Program-made: the position numbers and the translations under genes
Shown: piece after piece, positions 53,626-61,649 of the stretch
Layout of the letters: each line of letters opens with the position of its first letter
How positions within the stretch are numbered: position 1 is the first letter of the stretch
From: Streptomyces sp. NBC_01232
GTDB lineage: Bacteria > Actinomycetota > Actinomycetes > Streptomycetales > Streptomycetaceae
Direction of reading: 5' to 3'
Assembly (NCBI RefSeq): GCF_035989885.1
Contig: NZ_CP108518.1
Location: 7,183,001 to 7,247,000, forward strand
Length of the DNA stretch: 64,000 nt
The notes under the pieces: model-generated
What the model saw: only the letters and a program-made list of their open reading frames with translations
Databases searched by the model: none
Told to the model about the DNA's origin: nothing

Positions 53626-55017
53626 ATGATGAACGACCCGCTGAACACCCACAGCCGTGCCGGGTTCGCGGCCCTGGTCAACCGCCCGCTGCTCACGTCG
53701 ATCTGGCGTCGCCGCACGCACCGGGTCAGCCGGGGCAGCTCGGTCGAGGCCGGTTCGATGAGCTGGGCCTCCACCGCTCCACGAGCCCCGCTCACCGAGC
53801 TCGAAGAGGCCATCCTGATCGCCATCACGGGCTGCTCCGGCCTCACCATGCCGGACCGCCCGTTCGCCGACCCTCGCGACGGCAAGCCCATCATGGCCAA
53901 ACCGAACCTCAACATGGCCGGCCGTACGGCGGGCAGCCCCGACAACGCGCAGGGCACGCACTTCTTCCTGATCAACGACAGCGGCACCTACTTCCTGCGC
54001 AACCTTCCCCCTGCACCCGACGGCGGGGCGGCATTCGACGAAGAGACCCTCTGCTCGCGGGCCGCCGAGGCGAAGGTGCGGCTGCTCGACCACCGCATCG
54101 ACGTACCGGAAGGGAAGCGGGACTTCCCGGCCTACCTCGACTCGAACCGGTTCCTGTCCAACCTCCCGGGCAGCACCCTCCTCTTCCCCGTGGTGGACCT
54201 GTCACGGCAGTACATCAACGGGCTGATGTACCTGCTGACCCAGCCCGAGGGGGCACGGCCGGCGATCGTCGACGACCGGAACCTCTACCGCTCGGCGGGC
54301 GTGCGCAAGTGGGTGAAGTCGGGGTTCCTGAACGAGGACATCAAGCTGCCCCTGGGCCTCATCTGGGCCATGAGGACACAGATCGAGGCCGACCTGCTGC
54401 TCCAGAACCTCATGCTCACCGCCGACGCCATGGGTCTCGGGGCCTGGATCCACGCCTCGATCGCCCCGTCGATCATGCTGGGCGACCCGAAGTTCCGTGC
54501 CGCCTACGGTCCGATGCTCGACTTCGACTGGAGCACCCCGCGGTGGAGACCGGCGGACCTCCTGCGCTGGCAGGTGCCGCTCCCGCGCTACGCAGACCTG
54601 AGGGCCACCGCCGTCGGCCTGCGGCACAACGGTGAACACCTCATCAAGGCGATGTGTCCGCCCAACTACGGGACCATGGGCGAGGCGGTCGACGCCGTCG
54701 TGGCGGGCAAGTTCGGGCCGAAGGGCATCTACTCCGACGAGGGGCTGTTCGCGCGCATCTACCGGGGGGACTTCGGCAGCCGGTACCTGCACGAGGCCGA
54801 CAGCTACTCGGCCGACGTCATCGCGTGCACGCGGGACATCTGCACCTATATCCACGAGACCCACGGGCGGTTTCCCGCCCACTGCGACACGATCCACGTA
54901 CCGGGCGTGTGGCTGCAGGCCCATCACCTCGAGAACGCCTACTACGAGCGGTACTTCCGCGACGGTCTGACCGAAGCCCACCGCACGCACGACGAGTTCT
55001 GGCACGGGGAAGGGTGA
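53626..55017 (+). CDS. Nitroreductase-like protein, unknown function
   Basis: 463 residues. Segments LTELEEAILIAITGCSGLTMPDRPF at the start and IEADLLLQNLMLTADAMGLGAWIHA in the middle match the FMN-dependent nitroreductase fold (the latter is the typical QNLMLAAxALGLG helix). The remainder, including a long C-terminal part with several His (CDTIHVPGVWLQAHHLENAYYERYF), does not match a named family that I recognise. GAAGGGA precedes the ATG; the gene lies 133 bases after the TPP enzyme on the same strand. It is twice the usual nitroreductase length, so it may be a fused or internally duplicated member. A strong hairpin follows the stop. Confidence 0.6.
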   Translation: MMNDPLNTHSRAGFAALVNRPLLTSIWRRRTHRVSRGSSVEAGSMSWASTAPRAPLTELEEAILIAITGCSGLTMPDRPFADPRDGKPIMAKPNLNMAGRTAGSPDNAQGTHFFLINDSGTYFLRNLPPAPDGGAAFDEETLCSRAAEAKVRLLDHRIDVPEGKRDFPAYLDSNRFLSNLPGSTLLFPVVDLSRQYINGLMYLLTQPEGARPAIVDDRNLYRSAGVRKWVKSGFLNEDIKLPLGLIWAMRTQIEADLLLQNLMLTADAMGLGAWIHASIAPSIMLGDPKFRAAYGPMLDFDWSTPRWRPADLLRWQVPLPRYADLRATAVGLRHNGEHLIKAMCPPNYGTMGEAVDAVVAGKFGPKGIYSDEGLFARIYRGDFGSRYLHEADSYSADVIACTRDICTYIHETHGRFPAHCDTIHVPGVWLQAHHLENAYYERYFRDGLTEAHRTHDEFWHGEG

Positions 55018-55050
55018 CACGGCCCCACGGGGCGAAACGACCCCACGGAA

Positions 55051-55091
55051 CGGATCCGTCCGGGACGGGGGATCCGTCCCGGACGGATCCG
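55051..55091. terminator. Perfect 18-bp hairpin between convergent genes
   Basis: Left arm begins CGGATCCGTCCGGGACGG (55051-55068), and the right arm (55074-55091) is its exact complement, with a 5-base loop GGGAT. It sits between the nitroreductase-like gene (+) and the small exported protein gene (-). It should work as an intrinsic terminator in both directions. Confidence 0.75.
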
Positions 55092-55135
55092 GGGAAGGCC
55101 TCGCGGGGCCCGCTCGCGGTGCGGGGCCGTCCACC

Positions 55136-55618
55136 TCAGTCGATCCGTACGCAAATGGCCACCGGCAGTTTTGGCGACCAGGTATCGGTGCTGTAGTCGT
55201 ACGCCTGGGCAAAGCCGTTGTTCCCGGGGGCGCAGGGCGCGGAAATGTTCGTCTCCAGGTAGACGGCCCCGCCGGAGACGCCGGAATTCGTCTTCGCGAT
55301 CACGTTGCCGCTGTATCTGACCTTGCCCGTGTTGTACTTGACGGCCACATAGACCTTGCCGCCGAGGGTGAAGTTGCCTCCGCCGATCTTGAGATGGCTC
55401 CGGTAGGTGTACTGGAACAGGTAGAGGCCTTCAGGCGCCTTGTCCGCAGCGGCCGGCGCCGACCGGAGCTGGGTGGGCAGGCCGGCGGGTGCCGCGTCCG
55501 CGGGCGCCGTCGCCGCCGTCGCCGGCGGTGCGACTCCGATGCCGACGACGGCCAGCGCTGTTGCGGTCACTGCGAAGCGGCGCGACCAGCGAGATGCCGA
55601 GCGTGGGAACGTGTGCAT
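55136..55618 (-). CDS. Small exported protein, unknown function
   Basis: 160 residues. A Sec signal peptide (SRRFAVTATALAVVGIGVAPPATAATA) is cleaved near residue 36. The mature part has about 100 residues of beta-strand-like sequence (LYLFQYTYRSHLKIGGGNFTLGGKVYVAVKYNTGKVRYSGNVIAKTNSG) with two Cys (SAPCAPG and AICVRI) that could form a disulfide. This resembles small secreted streptomycete proteins of unknown function; no catalytic motif. ATG 55618 follows GAGGAG. It is convergent with the nitroreductase-like gene across the hairpin. Confidence 0.65.
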   Translation of the reverse strand: MHTFPRSASRWSRRFAVTATALAVVGIGVAPPATAATAPADAAPAGLPTQLRSAPAAADKAPEGLYLFQYTYRSHLKIGGGNFTLGGKVYVAVKYNTGKVRYSGNVIAKTNSGVSGGAVYLETNISAPCAPGNNGFAQAYDYSTDTWSPKLPVAICVRID

Positions 55619-56008
55619 GACTGCTCCTCAGGGCGGTTCGCGGTGGTTCGGTACCGTCAGTCCTGCGGGCGCACATTCAGTGGACCTGCGGAGATCACCG
55701 GGTACGGAAGAGCCGGTCGACGCGCCGCGGTTGCAGGCCTGAATGACGAAGCCGCAGACGGGACTGGGTGGTGAGGGCCGGGGAAGCATCGACCACATCG
55801 CCGCACGGGGCGGCCCGGGGACGCTCGTACGGCATCGTTGCGGAAGGAACTCGACGACCCTTGATGTCGGCGGCGTCCGAGCTCTGTTGGCCGGCGGAAC
55901 GTCCGCGCTCCCCGGGGGACGACGGTTCAAGGATATTCCGTACGGCTGGACTTCGCCCGGTGGAGCTGCGTTCCGGAGCTGAACGACGTCCGGATCAGCG
56001 CGTCCGGA
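55619..56008. other. Intergenic region, 0.4 kb, no gene recognised
   Basis: 390 bases between two minus-strand genes. Contains the promoter for the small exported protein and the end of the DUF5995 gene. A 79-codon plus-strand frame at 55743-55982 has no ribosome site or motif and I do not accept it. A short direct repeat GTCCGGATCAGC occurs twice at about 55989-56012. Confidence 0.4.
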
Positions 56009-56896
56009 TCAGCCGGGCAGTCCGCCCCTCTCGATGGGCGTCCCCGGCGGCGGCCACTGCCGACGGGAGGGGATCAGTCCCCGCAGGACCTGGAGGGCGC
56101 GGCGGCGCCTCCAGTCGTCCGGTGAGCGGAACTCGGAGATGAACGCTGCCGTGGACCTGCTGATGGAGCCCATCGCCTCACCGCTCGCACCCGGATCCAG
56201 GAGCCGGTCGCAGTTGAACCAGGCCAGGCCCCGGGCGACCCGGATCCCGTAGTTGGTGAAGAGTTCGTCGTCGCGGACGAACAAGCGGTCCAGCGAGCTC
56301 AGCCGGCGGCAGTAGCGGGCGGCGATCTCGTCCTGGGCCACGTCGACGGAGGAGGCCAGCAGGTCGTTCATGCGGTGGAAGTCGGCGATGCGGTGGTGGA
56401 TGTCCCCGCGCGCGGCCAGGACCCGCAGCGCCAGCGGCAGATCGTAGGACATGTGCGCCATCATCGAGAAGAGCAGCTCCTCCAGGACGTAGGAGTGCCG
56501 CACGGTCGAGGCGGCGTAGACGTCCCGCCAGGGTCGAGGCACGGTTTCCGGAAGATCTGCGGAGAGGACTTCCCCGCCGGGCCGGGCATCGGGGACGGGG
56601 CCCCGCCAGGTGTCGATGGCGTCCATCGCCGTGAAATATTCCGCAGCGAGGGCGACGGACAGGTCGGCGACCCACTCGGGCGCCCTGAACGACAGACTGT
56701 TCGCACGCAGAGCGGCGGCGAGGTCGGAGGTGAGCCGGAAGTAGGTGTAGGCGAACACGGCGCGTGGGTCCCGCAGGGCGTCGTACCGCTCGACGCGGGC
56801 GGCGAGCTCTGCGACGACCCCGGCGACCTTGTCGGCGGCAGCGGCAGCGGCAGCCGCAGAGGCAGCGGCGGCAGAGGCCGTCGGGTCCCCGGTCAT
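56009..56896 (-). CDS. DUF5995 family protein
   Basis: 295 residues, helical, cytoplasmic. After an Ala-rich N-terminus (MTGDPTASAAAASAAAAAAAAD) the body shows the pattern of DUF5995 proteins of streptomycetes: AVFAYTYFRLTSDLAAAL, FTAMDAIDTWRG, and IADFHRMNDLLASSVDVAQDEI. It contains conserved His and Asp residues (HHRIADFHRMND) that could bind a metal. Function unknown. Its ATG overlaps the stop of the preceding gene by four bases (ATGA), so the two products are made together. Confidence 0.75.
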   Translation of the reverse strand: MTGDPTASAAAASAAAAAAAADKVAGVVAELAARVERYDALRDPRAVFAYTYFRLTSDLAAALRANSLSFRAPEWVADLSVALAAEYFTAMDAIDTWRGPVPDARPGGEVLSADLPETVPRPWRDVYAASTVRHSYVLEELLFSMMAHMSYDLPLALRVLAARGDIHHRIADFHRMNDLLASSVDVAQDEIAARYCRRLSSLDRLFVRDDELFTNYGIRVARGLAWFNCDRLLDPGASGEAMGSISRSTAAFISEFRSPDDWRRRRALQVLRGLIPSRRQWPPPGTPIERGGLPG

Positions 56897-57459
56897 GAGG
56901 CCCTGCGAGCATTCTCCGTCGCCTTCGCCCAGTCACAGACGAGTTCCCCCGCCAGGCTCTGCCGGTCGGTTCCCACCTGGTACGTCGCTGTCCACGGGCT
57001 TCCCAGCAGCGGCATGTGGTAGGTGGACCCCATACCGGAGGGCTGGATCTCCGCCGGGTAGGTGAACCTCCGCGTCAGGATGCCCGGCACGGGGCTGAAC
57101 TGCTCGTTCGCCTCTACGGTGACGCCCCTGCCGTCAGGATCGAGCAGGTAGCGCTCCTTCAACAGGTACAGGGTCACACCGAACTTGGACACCCTGACCA
57201 CGTTGTCGGCCACGCCGAAGGCGCCCGCGGACGGGCTGGCCACGATCGTCGAATCCAGCCGGGACGCGCCCGTCAGCCGCTGTGTGAGGGCCATCGCGAC
57301 GACGAGCGCCCGGTTCCGCAGCCCGGTGCGGGCGCTGCGGAAGCGTCGCCACGAGGTGACCCGGAAGGTGAACTCCCCCTGCCAGCTTCCGGCCCCCACG
57401 TCGAAGTAGTAGATGTGACTGGGGGCGGCTGAGTGGGACGGCGCACTGTTGTTCGTCAC
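56893..57459 (-). CDS. Unknown protein coupled to DUF5995
   Basis: 188 residues from GTG 57459. The body is rich in beta-strand-like segments (HIYYFDVGAGSWQGEFTFRVTSWRRF, VVRVSKFGVTLYLLKERYLLD, WTATYQVG), consistent with a lipocalin- or calycin-like barrel. I do not recognise the family. No good ribosome site is present before GTG 57459, but TACCCT seven bases before it could be a -10 element of a leaderless message. The longer frame upstream is Arg/Pro-rich and unlikely. The gene overlaps DUF5995 by four bases and lies 130 bases after the patatin gene. Confidence 0.6.
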   Translation of the reverse strand: MTNNSAPSHSAAPSHIYYFDVGAGSWQGEFTFRVTSWRRFRSARTGLRNRALVVAMALTQRLTGASRLDSTIVASPSAGAFGVADNVVRVSKFGVTLYLLKERYLLDPDGRGVTVEANEQFSPVPGILTRRFTYPAEIQPSGMGSTYHMPLLGSPWTATYQVGTDRQSLAGELVCDWAKATENARRAS

Positions 57460-57589
57460 TCTGCGTAGGGTAGCGGCGATTGCGTGCACGGAACGTGAGC
57501 GCCAGGCGTGTCTCTCGTCCGGCCGTGGGTCCTGGTCCCTCGGTCGGCCGGACGCAGAAGCCCGGCCGGGGCGACCGAGGAGATCCCCG

Positions 57590-60500
57590 CTACCGCTGGG
57601 ACGGGCGCCCGGACCCGCGGCGCCTGACACCGCACCGCCCCGGGTGAGCCAGAGGTACCTCTGCGGCCTTCGTGCCCAGGTGGTGTCCGAGCGCCCGGTA
57701 GGCGTCGAACTGTGCGTGGTCGAACCACTGGTCGAAGGTGGCCTGGCGGGGGAAGGCCTTCTCCCGGAGGGCGTAACTGAGCAGCTCGTACGGCATGTCA
57801 GGGGTCAGACCGGCCTTCACGTAGATGATCGTCCCCTTTGTGCCGGCCGGTGCGTCGGGCGAGAACTGGACCGGTTCCGGGTACTCGATCGTGCCGCGCA
57901 CCACGCAGTTGGCGGAGAACCGCGCGTTCAGAGCGGCCATCGGCGCCTCGGGCGCGAGCGGTTTCGCGCTGCCGGGTACCAGGTCCAGCAGATTCTGCCC
58001 CTCTTCGTCGAAGGTGATGGTCACTCCGAGGTCCTCGTAGGCGAGCGTGATCGCCTGCGCGAGGGTGGTCGCCAGCGGAGGTGAGTCCCCCGAAGCGTCG
58101 ATGACGTAGACGGTCCGGCAGCGGAGCCGGAGCATCTCGACCAGGCCGAGATTGTCGAAGTGCCCGCCGTCGGTGCACAGCAGTAGGGGAGTGGTGTCCG
58201 AGTACCGGCCCACCAGCTCCTGAAGCTGGTACCGCAGCCGCCGTACCCGCGGCAGGCGCGGCATCATCCGGTCGGGCCCGTACTTCGCCAGTTCCGCGAG
58301 GTACAGGGGGTTGGGCACCCAGGTGCCGAGCCGCACGTTGGACAGCGCGAGCAGCCGCTCCATGAACATCGTCTGTGACCCCATCGCGGAGGCGAAGGCC
58401 GCTCCCGACACGGCGACGGCGGACTGCACGGTCAGATCGCGCCCGATCAGCGCAGGGGCCGTCTTCTGCAGCGTGCCGGTGCGGACCCATCCCGTGTCGG
58501 GTCCGCCGCAGTAGTCGGAGGCGAAGGTGAAGGGCACGGCGGGCCGGCCGGGCGCGGTGCGGTTGCGCAGCGAGACGGCCGCGGAGGCGGCGAAGATGAC
58601 CTGAGGAAAGCCCTCCACCCTCTGTGCGTAGGGGTTGAGCGGGGTCGGCTCGTTGTTGTAGTCGTACGGCAGGGCGCCGACCGAGCCGTCCTTCAGCACC
58701 GCGCGGCGCACGGCGAAGGCACCCGCCAGCCGCTGTCGGTAGAAGGGGTGCAGGCTGAAGGTGGTCTGGTCGATGACGAGGGTCAGCACGATCAGGGCGA
58801 TCGGCACCCCCCACTTCCACCCCGCGTGCCAGCTGCCCGCGTAGACGGCCGCCCAGGACATGAGGGCGAGGCCGAAGAACGCGACCAGGAGCAGCACCAG
58901 CCAGCACACCACGGCTTTCACCCAGCTGGTGCCGACCTGTGTGACGAGGGATGTGCCGCCCCTGGCGAACGGAGACGCCTGCTCACCGTCGGGCTTCAGC
59001 CTCTTCACCGTCCGGTGGACCGCGGTGAACCACGTACCCGCAGCGGCCGCCGCCGCCGTGATCGCGCCGAGCAGGGCGACTCCCGCCCCGCTGTCGTCCC
59101 AATATCCCCCCTTGCCGGCTTTGTGGGCCAGAGAGGCGAAGAACCAGATCACCGAAGGGAGGACGACGGAATACAGGGCCACCGCCAGTGCGAGGCCGGT
59201 GAGCGTGTTCACCGTGCTGCGCAGCCATGCGGGGCGGGACTTGCCGCTGCCGGCCCGCGTGAAGGCGTACCCGACGGACACCAGGCCGGCCAGGCCGAGC
59301 AGGGCGAGGACGGGGTACCAGACGTTCGGGTACAGATCGAGGGACGAGTCGAAGCGCTCCCCCTCCGCTGTGAGGGGGCGGAGCTCGGTCAGCGGAACGT
59401 ACGAATAGAACAGGTGCAGGAACTGACCCGCCACGGTGAAGACCAGCGCCAGCATGCCGAAGGAGACGGCCATCCCCCGGAGCACCGCCCCCGCGGCGTT
59501 CACCTTCTCCTTGGGCGCGTCCGCCAGGTACTTCGCGTGCCGGCGGATGTGGTCCTCCTCCGGGCTGCCCGGCGCGAACACATCCGCGGGCTTCGAGAGA
59601 CCGGGCCGAGCCGAAGGGCTCCCGCCCGGAGCCCGGAGCCCGGCATCGGTCAGAGCCAGTTGGAAGGCCCCGGCGGTGTACCCGCCGCCGGACACCGACA
59701 CCAGATACGCCGCCTTGAGCAGTTGCCCCCGTAGTGCCTGCAGCGCGCCGAGGGCGACCGATGCCGACCGGATGCCGCCGCCGGAGACACAGAAGCCGAG
59801 CTCTGCGGGCTGCCGGCCGGGCGGCTGGTACGCGCGGGTGCGCCAGCGGGCCACCGCGCTGTCCTTCGGGTCCCGGGCCGCGGGCCGGCCCGGTTGCGCA
59901 GGGCCCGGGGCGGTCCATTCGGCCCGCGGCTCCCAGTCGTGGGGCGCGGCAGGCGGGAGGATCACGTCCGGATCGCTCCACCGGCTCTCCGTGCCGTCCA
60001 CGAGCCTGTGTGCGTGGGCCACGACCGGACGGGGACGGTCCTCCCGCGCACTGCGCACGAAGGAGGGGTCCAGCACCCGGCGGCAGCAGAGGGTGACGAC
60101 GATCAGGACGGCCGCTGCCACCAGCGGGACGACGAGCGCCCATTTCATCTGGGCGAAATGGGCCGCCCGCGTCAGGTCCGGTACCGGGTCGGCGGCCAGC
60201 CGGTTCAGAGCTCTCCAGAGGAAGACGTTCTCGACGCAGTCCGCTGCCACCGGCACGGAGGTGAGGACGAGGGCGCGCCGGGCCCACAGCCGGGTGGACT
60301 CCCGGTAGAGGAAGAGGTGCCCGAGTCCGAAGGACCCGGCCAGGGCCACCGCGTACCCGGGGATGAGCATGCGCCAGTCGAGCACGAGGCCGTTCCGGAA
60401 CAGCTCGTCCCCGTTCCCGTCCGCGCCGCCGTCCACCACGGCGCGGGCCTCTTCGGCCGTCGTCGCGAACTGCAGGAGCAGTTCTCTGTTGCCCGAGGGC

Positions 60501-60631
60501 TTGTCCAGGAACGGCGGATTCACCGCGTACCAGACGATCACGCAGAGACCGGCTGCGAGCCCGAACAGACACAGCCCCACCGCCCAGCCCGGAATCTCTC
60601 GCAACCTCGACTGCGCCGGAGCATTCGACAT
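57590..60631 (-). CDS. Membrane-integrated patatin-like phospholipase
   Basis: 1013 residues. Two hydrophobic segments near the N-terminus and a further pair before residue 190 precede the first part of a patatin domain (about 270-330): CVSGGGIRSASVALGALQAL carries the oxyanion loop GGGxR and AYLVSVSGGGYTAGAF the nucleophile Ser. Several membrane helices (about 380-640) interrupt the domain, and the catalytic Asp of the dyad appears at DGGHFDNLGLVEML near residue 820. Splitting of the patatin domain by a membrane block is typical of this large bacterial subfamily. It would release fatty acids from membrane lipids. ATG 60631 lacks a ribosome site. The Trypco1 gene lies just upstream on the same strand. 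Confidence 0.82.
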   Translation of the reverse strand: MSNAPAQSRLREIPGWAVGLCLFGLAAGLCVIVWYAVNPPFLDKPSGNRELLLQFATTAEEARAVVDGGADGNGDELFRNGLVLDWRMLIPGYAVALAGSFGLGHLFLYRESTRLWARRALVLTSVPVAADCVENVFLWRALNRLAADPVPDLTRAAHFAQMKWALVVPLVAAAVLIVVTLCCRRVLDPSFVRSAREDRPRPVVAHAHRLVDGTESRWSDPDVILPPAAPHDWEPRAEWTAPGPAQPGRPAARDPKDSAVARWRTRAYQPPGRQPAELGFCVSGGGIRSASVALGALQALRGQLLKAAYLVSVSGGGYTAGAFQLALTDAGLRAPGGSPSARPGLSKPADVFAPGSPEEDHIRRHAKYLADAPKEKVNAAGAVLRGMAVSFGMLALVFTVAGQFLHLFYSYVPLTELRPLTAEGERFDSSLDLYPNVWYPVLALLGLAGLVSVGYAFTRAGSGKSRPAWLRSTVNTLTGLALAVALYSVVLPSVIWFFASLAHKAGKGGYWDDSGAGVALLGAITAAAAAAGTWFTAVHRTVKRLKPDGEQASPFARGGTSLVTQVGTSWVKAVVCWLVLLLVAFFGLALMSWAAVYAGSWHAGWKWGVPIALIVLTLVIDQTTFSLHPFYRQRLAGAFAVRRAVLKDGSVGALPYDYNNEPTPLNPYAQRVEGFPQVIFAASAAVSLRNRTAPGRPAVPFTFASDYCGGPDTGWVRTGTLQKTAPALIGRDLTVQSAVAVSGAAFASAMGSQTMFMERLLALSNVRLGTWVPNPLYLAELAKYGPDRMMPRLPRVRRLRYQLQELVGRYSDTTPLLLCTDGGHFDNLGLVEMLRLRCRTVYVIDASGDSPPLATTLAQAITLAYEDLGVTITFDEEGQNLLDLVPGSAKPLAPEAPMAALNARFSANCVVRGTIEYPEPVQFSPDAPAGTKGTIIYVKAGLTPDMPYELLSYALREKAFPRQATFDQWFDHAQFDAYRALGHHLGTKAAEVPLAHPGRCGVRRRGSGRPSQR

Positions 60632-60737
60632 GCACACAGAGTAGTCATGTGGATGCGCGTTGTGGTGACAGGAGGGGCCTGTGGCTGCCGCCATCGGCTC
60701 CCGGACCGGGCCGGGGCGTCGGAGCCGTCGAGGGGGG

Positions 60738-61088
60738 TCACTCCGGTCGTTCGTACGGTGCCCGCAAATGGCCGGGATCGCCGCCCCTCCACGCCATGGT
60801 CACCGTCAGGTGGCAGCCTGCGCCGGTCTTGGCGATCACGGCCCCGGCGGCGACCGAGAGGTCGATGCCGAACTGGACGGTGATGTCGTCGGGGCGGGCC
60901 TTGCGCAGCTGATCGAGGGCCACGCGCGCTGCTTCCGTGACCGGACCGAGCGCCTCCTGCAGCGTTTCCGGGAGGTCGTGGATGGCGTCGCTGATGCGGC
61001 CGGCCTTCACGGGCCCCTCGGCCGTGTCCGGAGCCTCGACCAGGACGTAGCCCCCGCCCTCCAGTGGGATCCGAGCGAGAGGTGCCAC
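60738..61088 (-). CDS. Trypsin-co-occurring domain (Trypco1, CU044_2847) protein
   Basis: 116 residues from GTG 61088, which follows an excellent GGAGGAG site. The sequence LARIPLEGGGYVLVEAPDT at the start and VTVQFGIDLSVAAGAVIAKTGAGCHLTVTMAW at the end are the recurrent core of CU044_2847 proteins, described as Trypco1 because they co-occur with trypsin-like proteases in NTPase-linked conflict systems. It has no enzymatic motif and is thought to act as an adaptor or regulator. Here it precedes a patatin gene on the same strand and is 13-20 kb from the trypsin/STAND cassette. Confidence 0.8.
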   Translation of the reverse strand: MAPLARIPLEGGGYVLVEAPDTAEGPVKAGRISDAIHDLPETLQEALGPVTEAARVALDQLRKARPDDITVQFGIDLSVAAGAVIAKTGAGCHLTVTMAWRGGDPGHLRAPYERPE

Positions 61089-61649
61089 GACTCCTCCTCC
61101 GTCCGTCCTGCACGGCGACGACCCGTCCGGGCCTGCCGGCCCGGATCCCGGCCAGCGTTGCAGGGGCGGGGGCCTGTCGCATGGCACGGAGGGCCGTTCG
61201 CGTGAGGACCGGTCCCCACCCGGCAGCCGTCGCACCGGGCGCGGCGGCCCGACAGCCTGATACCAGGGCGGCCCGGTCCGCCTCCTGGCCGGACCTGGAG
61301 GATCTTTCAGCGTCGGTGGCAGCAGGCAGTGGTGAGGCCCTTTCAGCAGATGCGCACGCACGTCGAGCCGGGGGCGGCCGGGAGGCGGCCGGCGACACGC
61401 GCCGAGTCCACGGCCGTTTCCGGCGAAGGCCGGCCGACGGTCCATACCCCGGCGCGCTGCTCGCTCCCGTCCCGGCCGGAGGAGTTCCGGGCCGCCGAGA
61501 GGGACGGCAGCATCCGTGGCCGCCCGCGGCCGCCCGGGGCGTGTGCGGGTCGCCGGACCGCCTGGTAGCGTCGATTACGTGCGTTCCGTCCATATCGCCG
61601 CGGCGTCGCCCGGCGGGGCAGCCGTTGACCGGCAGAGGAACGGGATCAT
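61089..61649. other. Divergent intergenic region, 0.56 kb, no gene recognised
   Basis: Between the Trypco1 gene (minus) and the first S33 peptidase (plus). The octamer CTTTCAGC occurs twice, at 61304-61311 and 61340-61347, as a direct repeat 36 bases apart with GAGG preceding each copy; this could be a regulator site. Open frames here have no ribosome site or motif. The peptidase ribosome site AGAGGAA lies at about 61634-61640. Confidence 0.4.

Noticed and set aside
57456..58084. Extra frames around the 3' end of the patatin gene, including a 211-codon plus-strand frame
   Set aside because: Arg/Gly-rich shadow of the patatin reading frame without ribosome site or motif.
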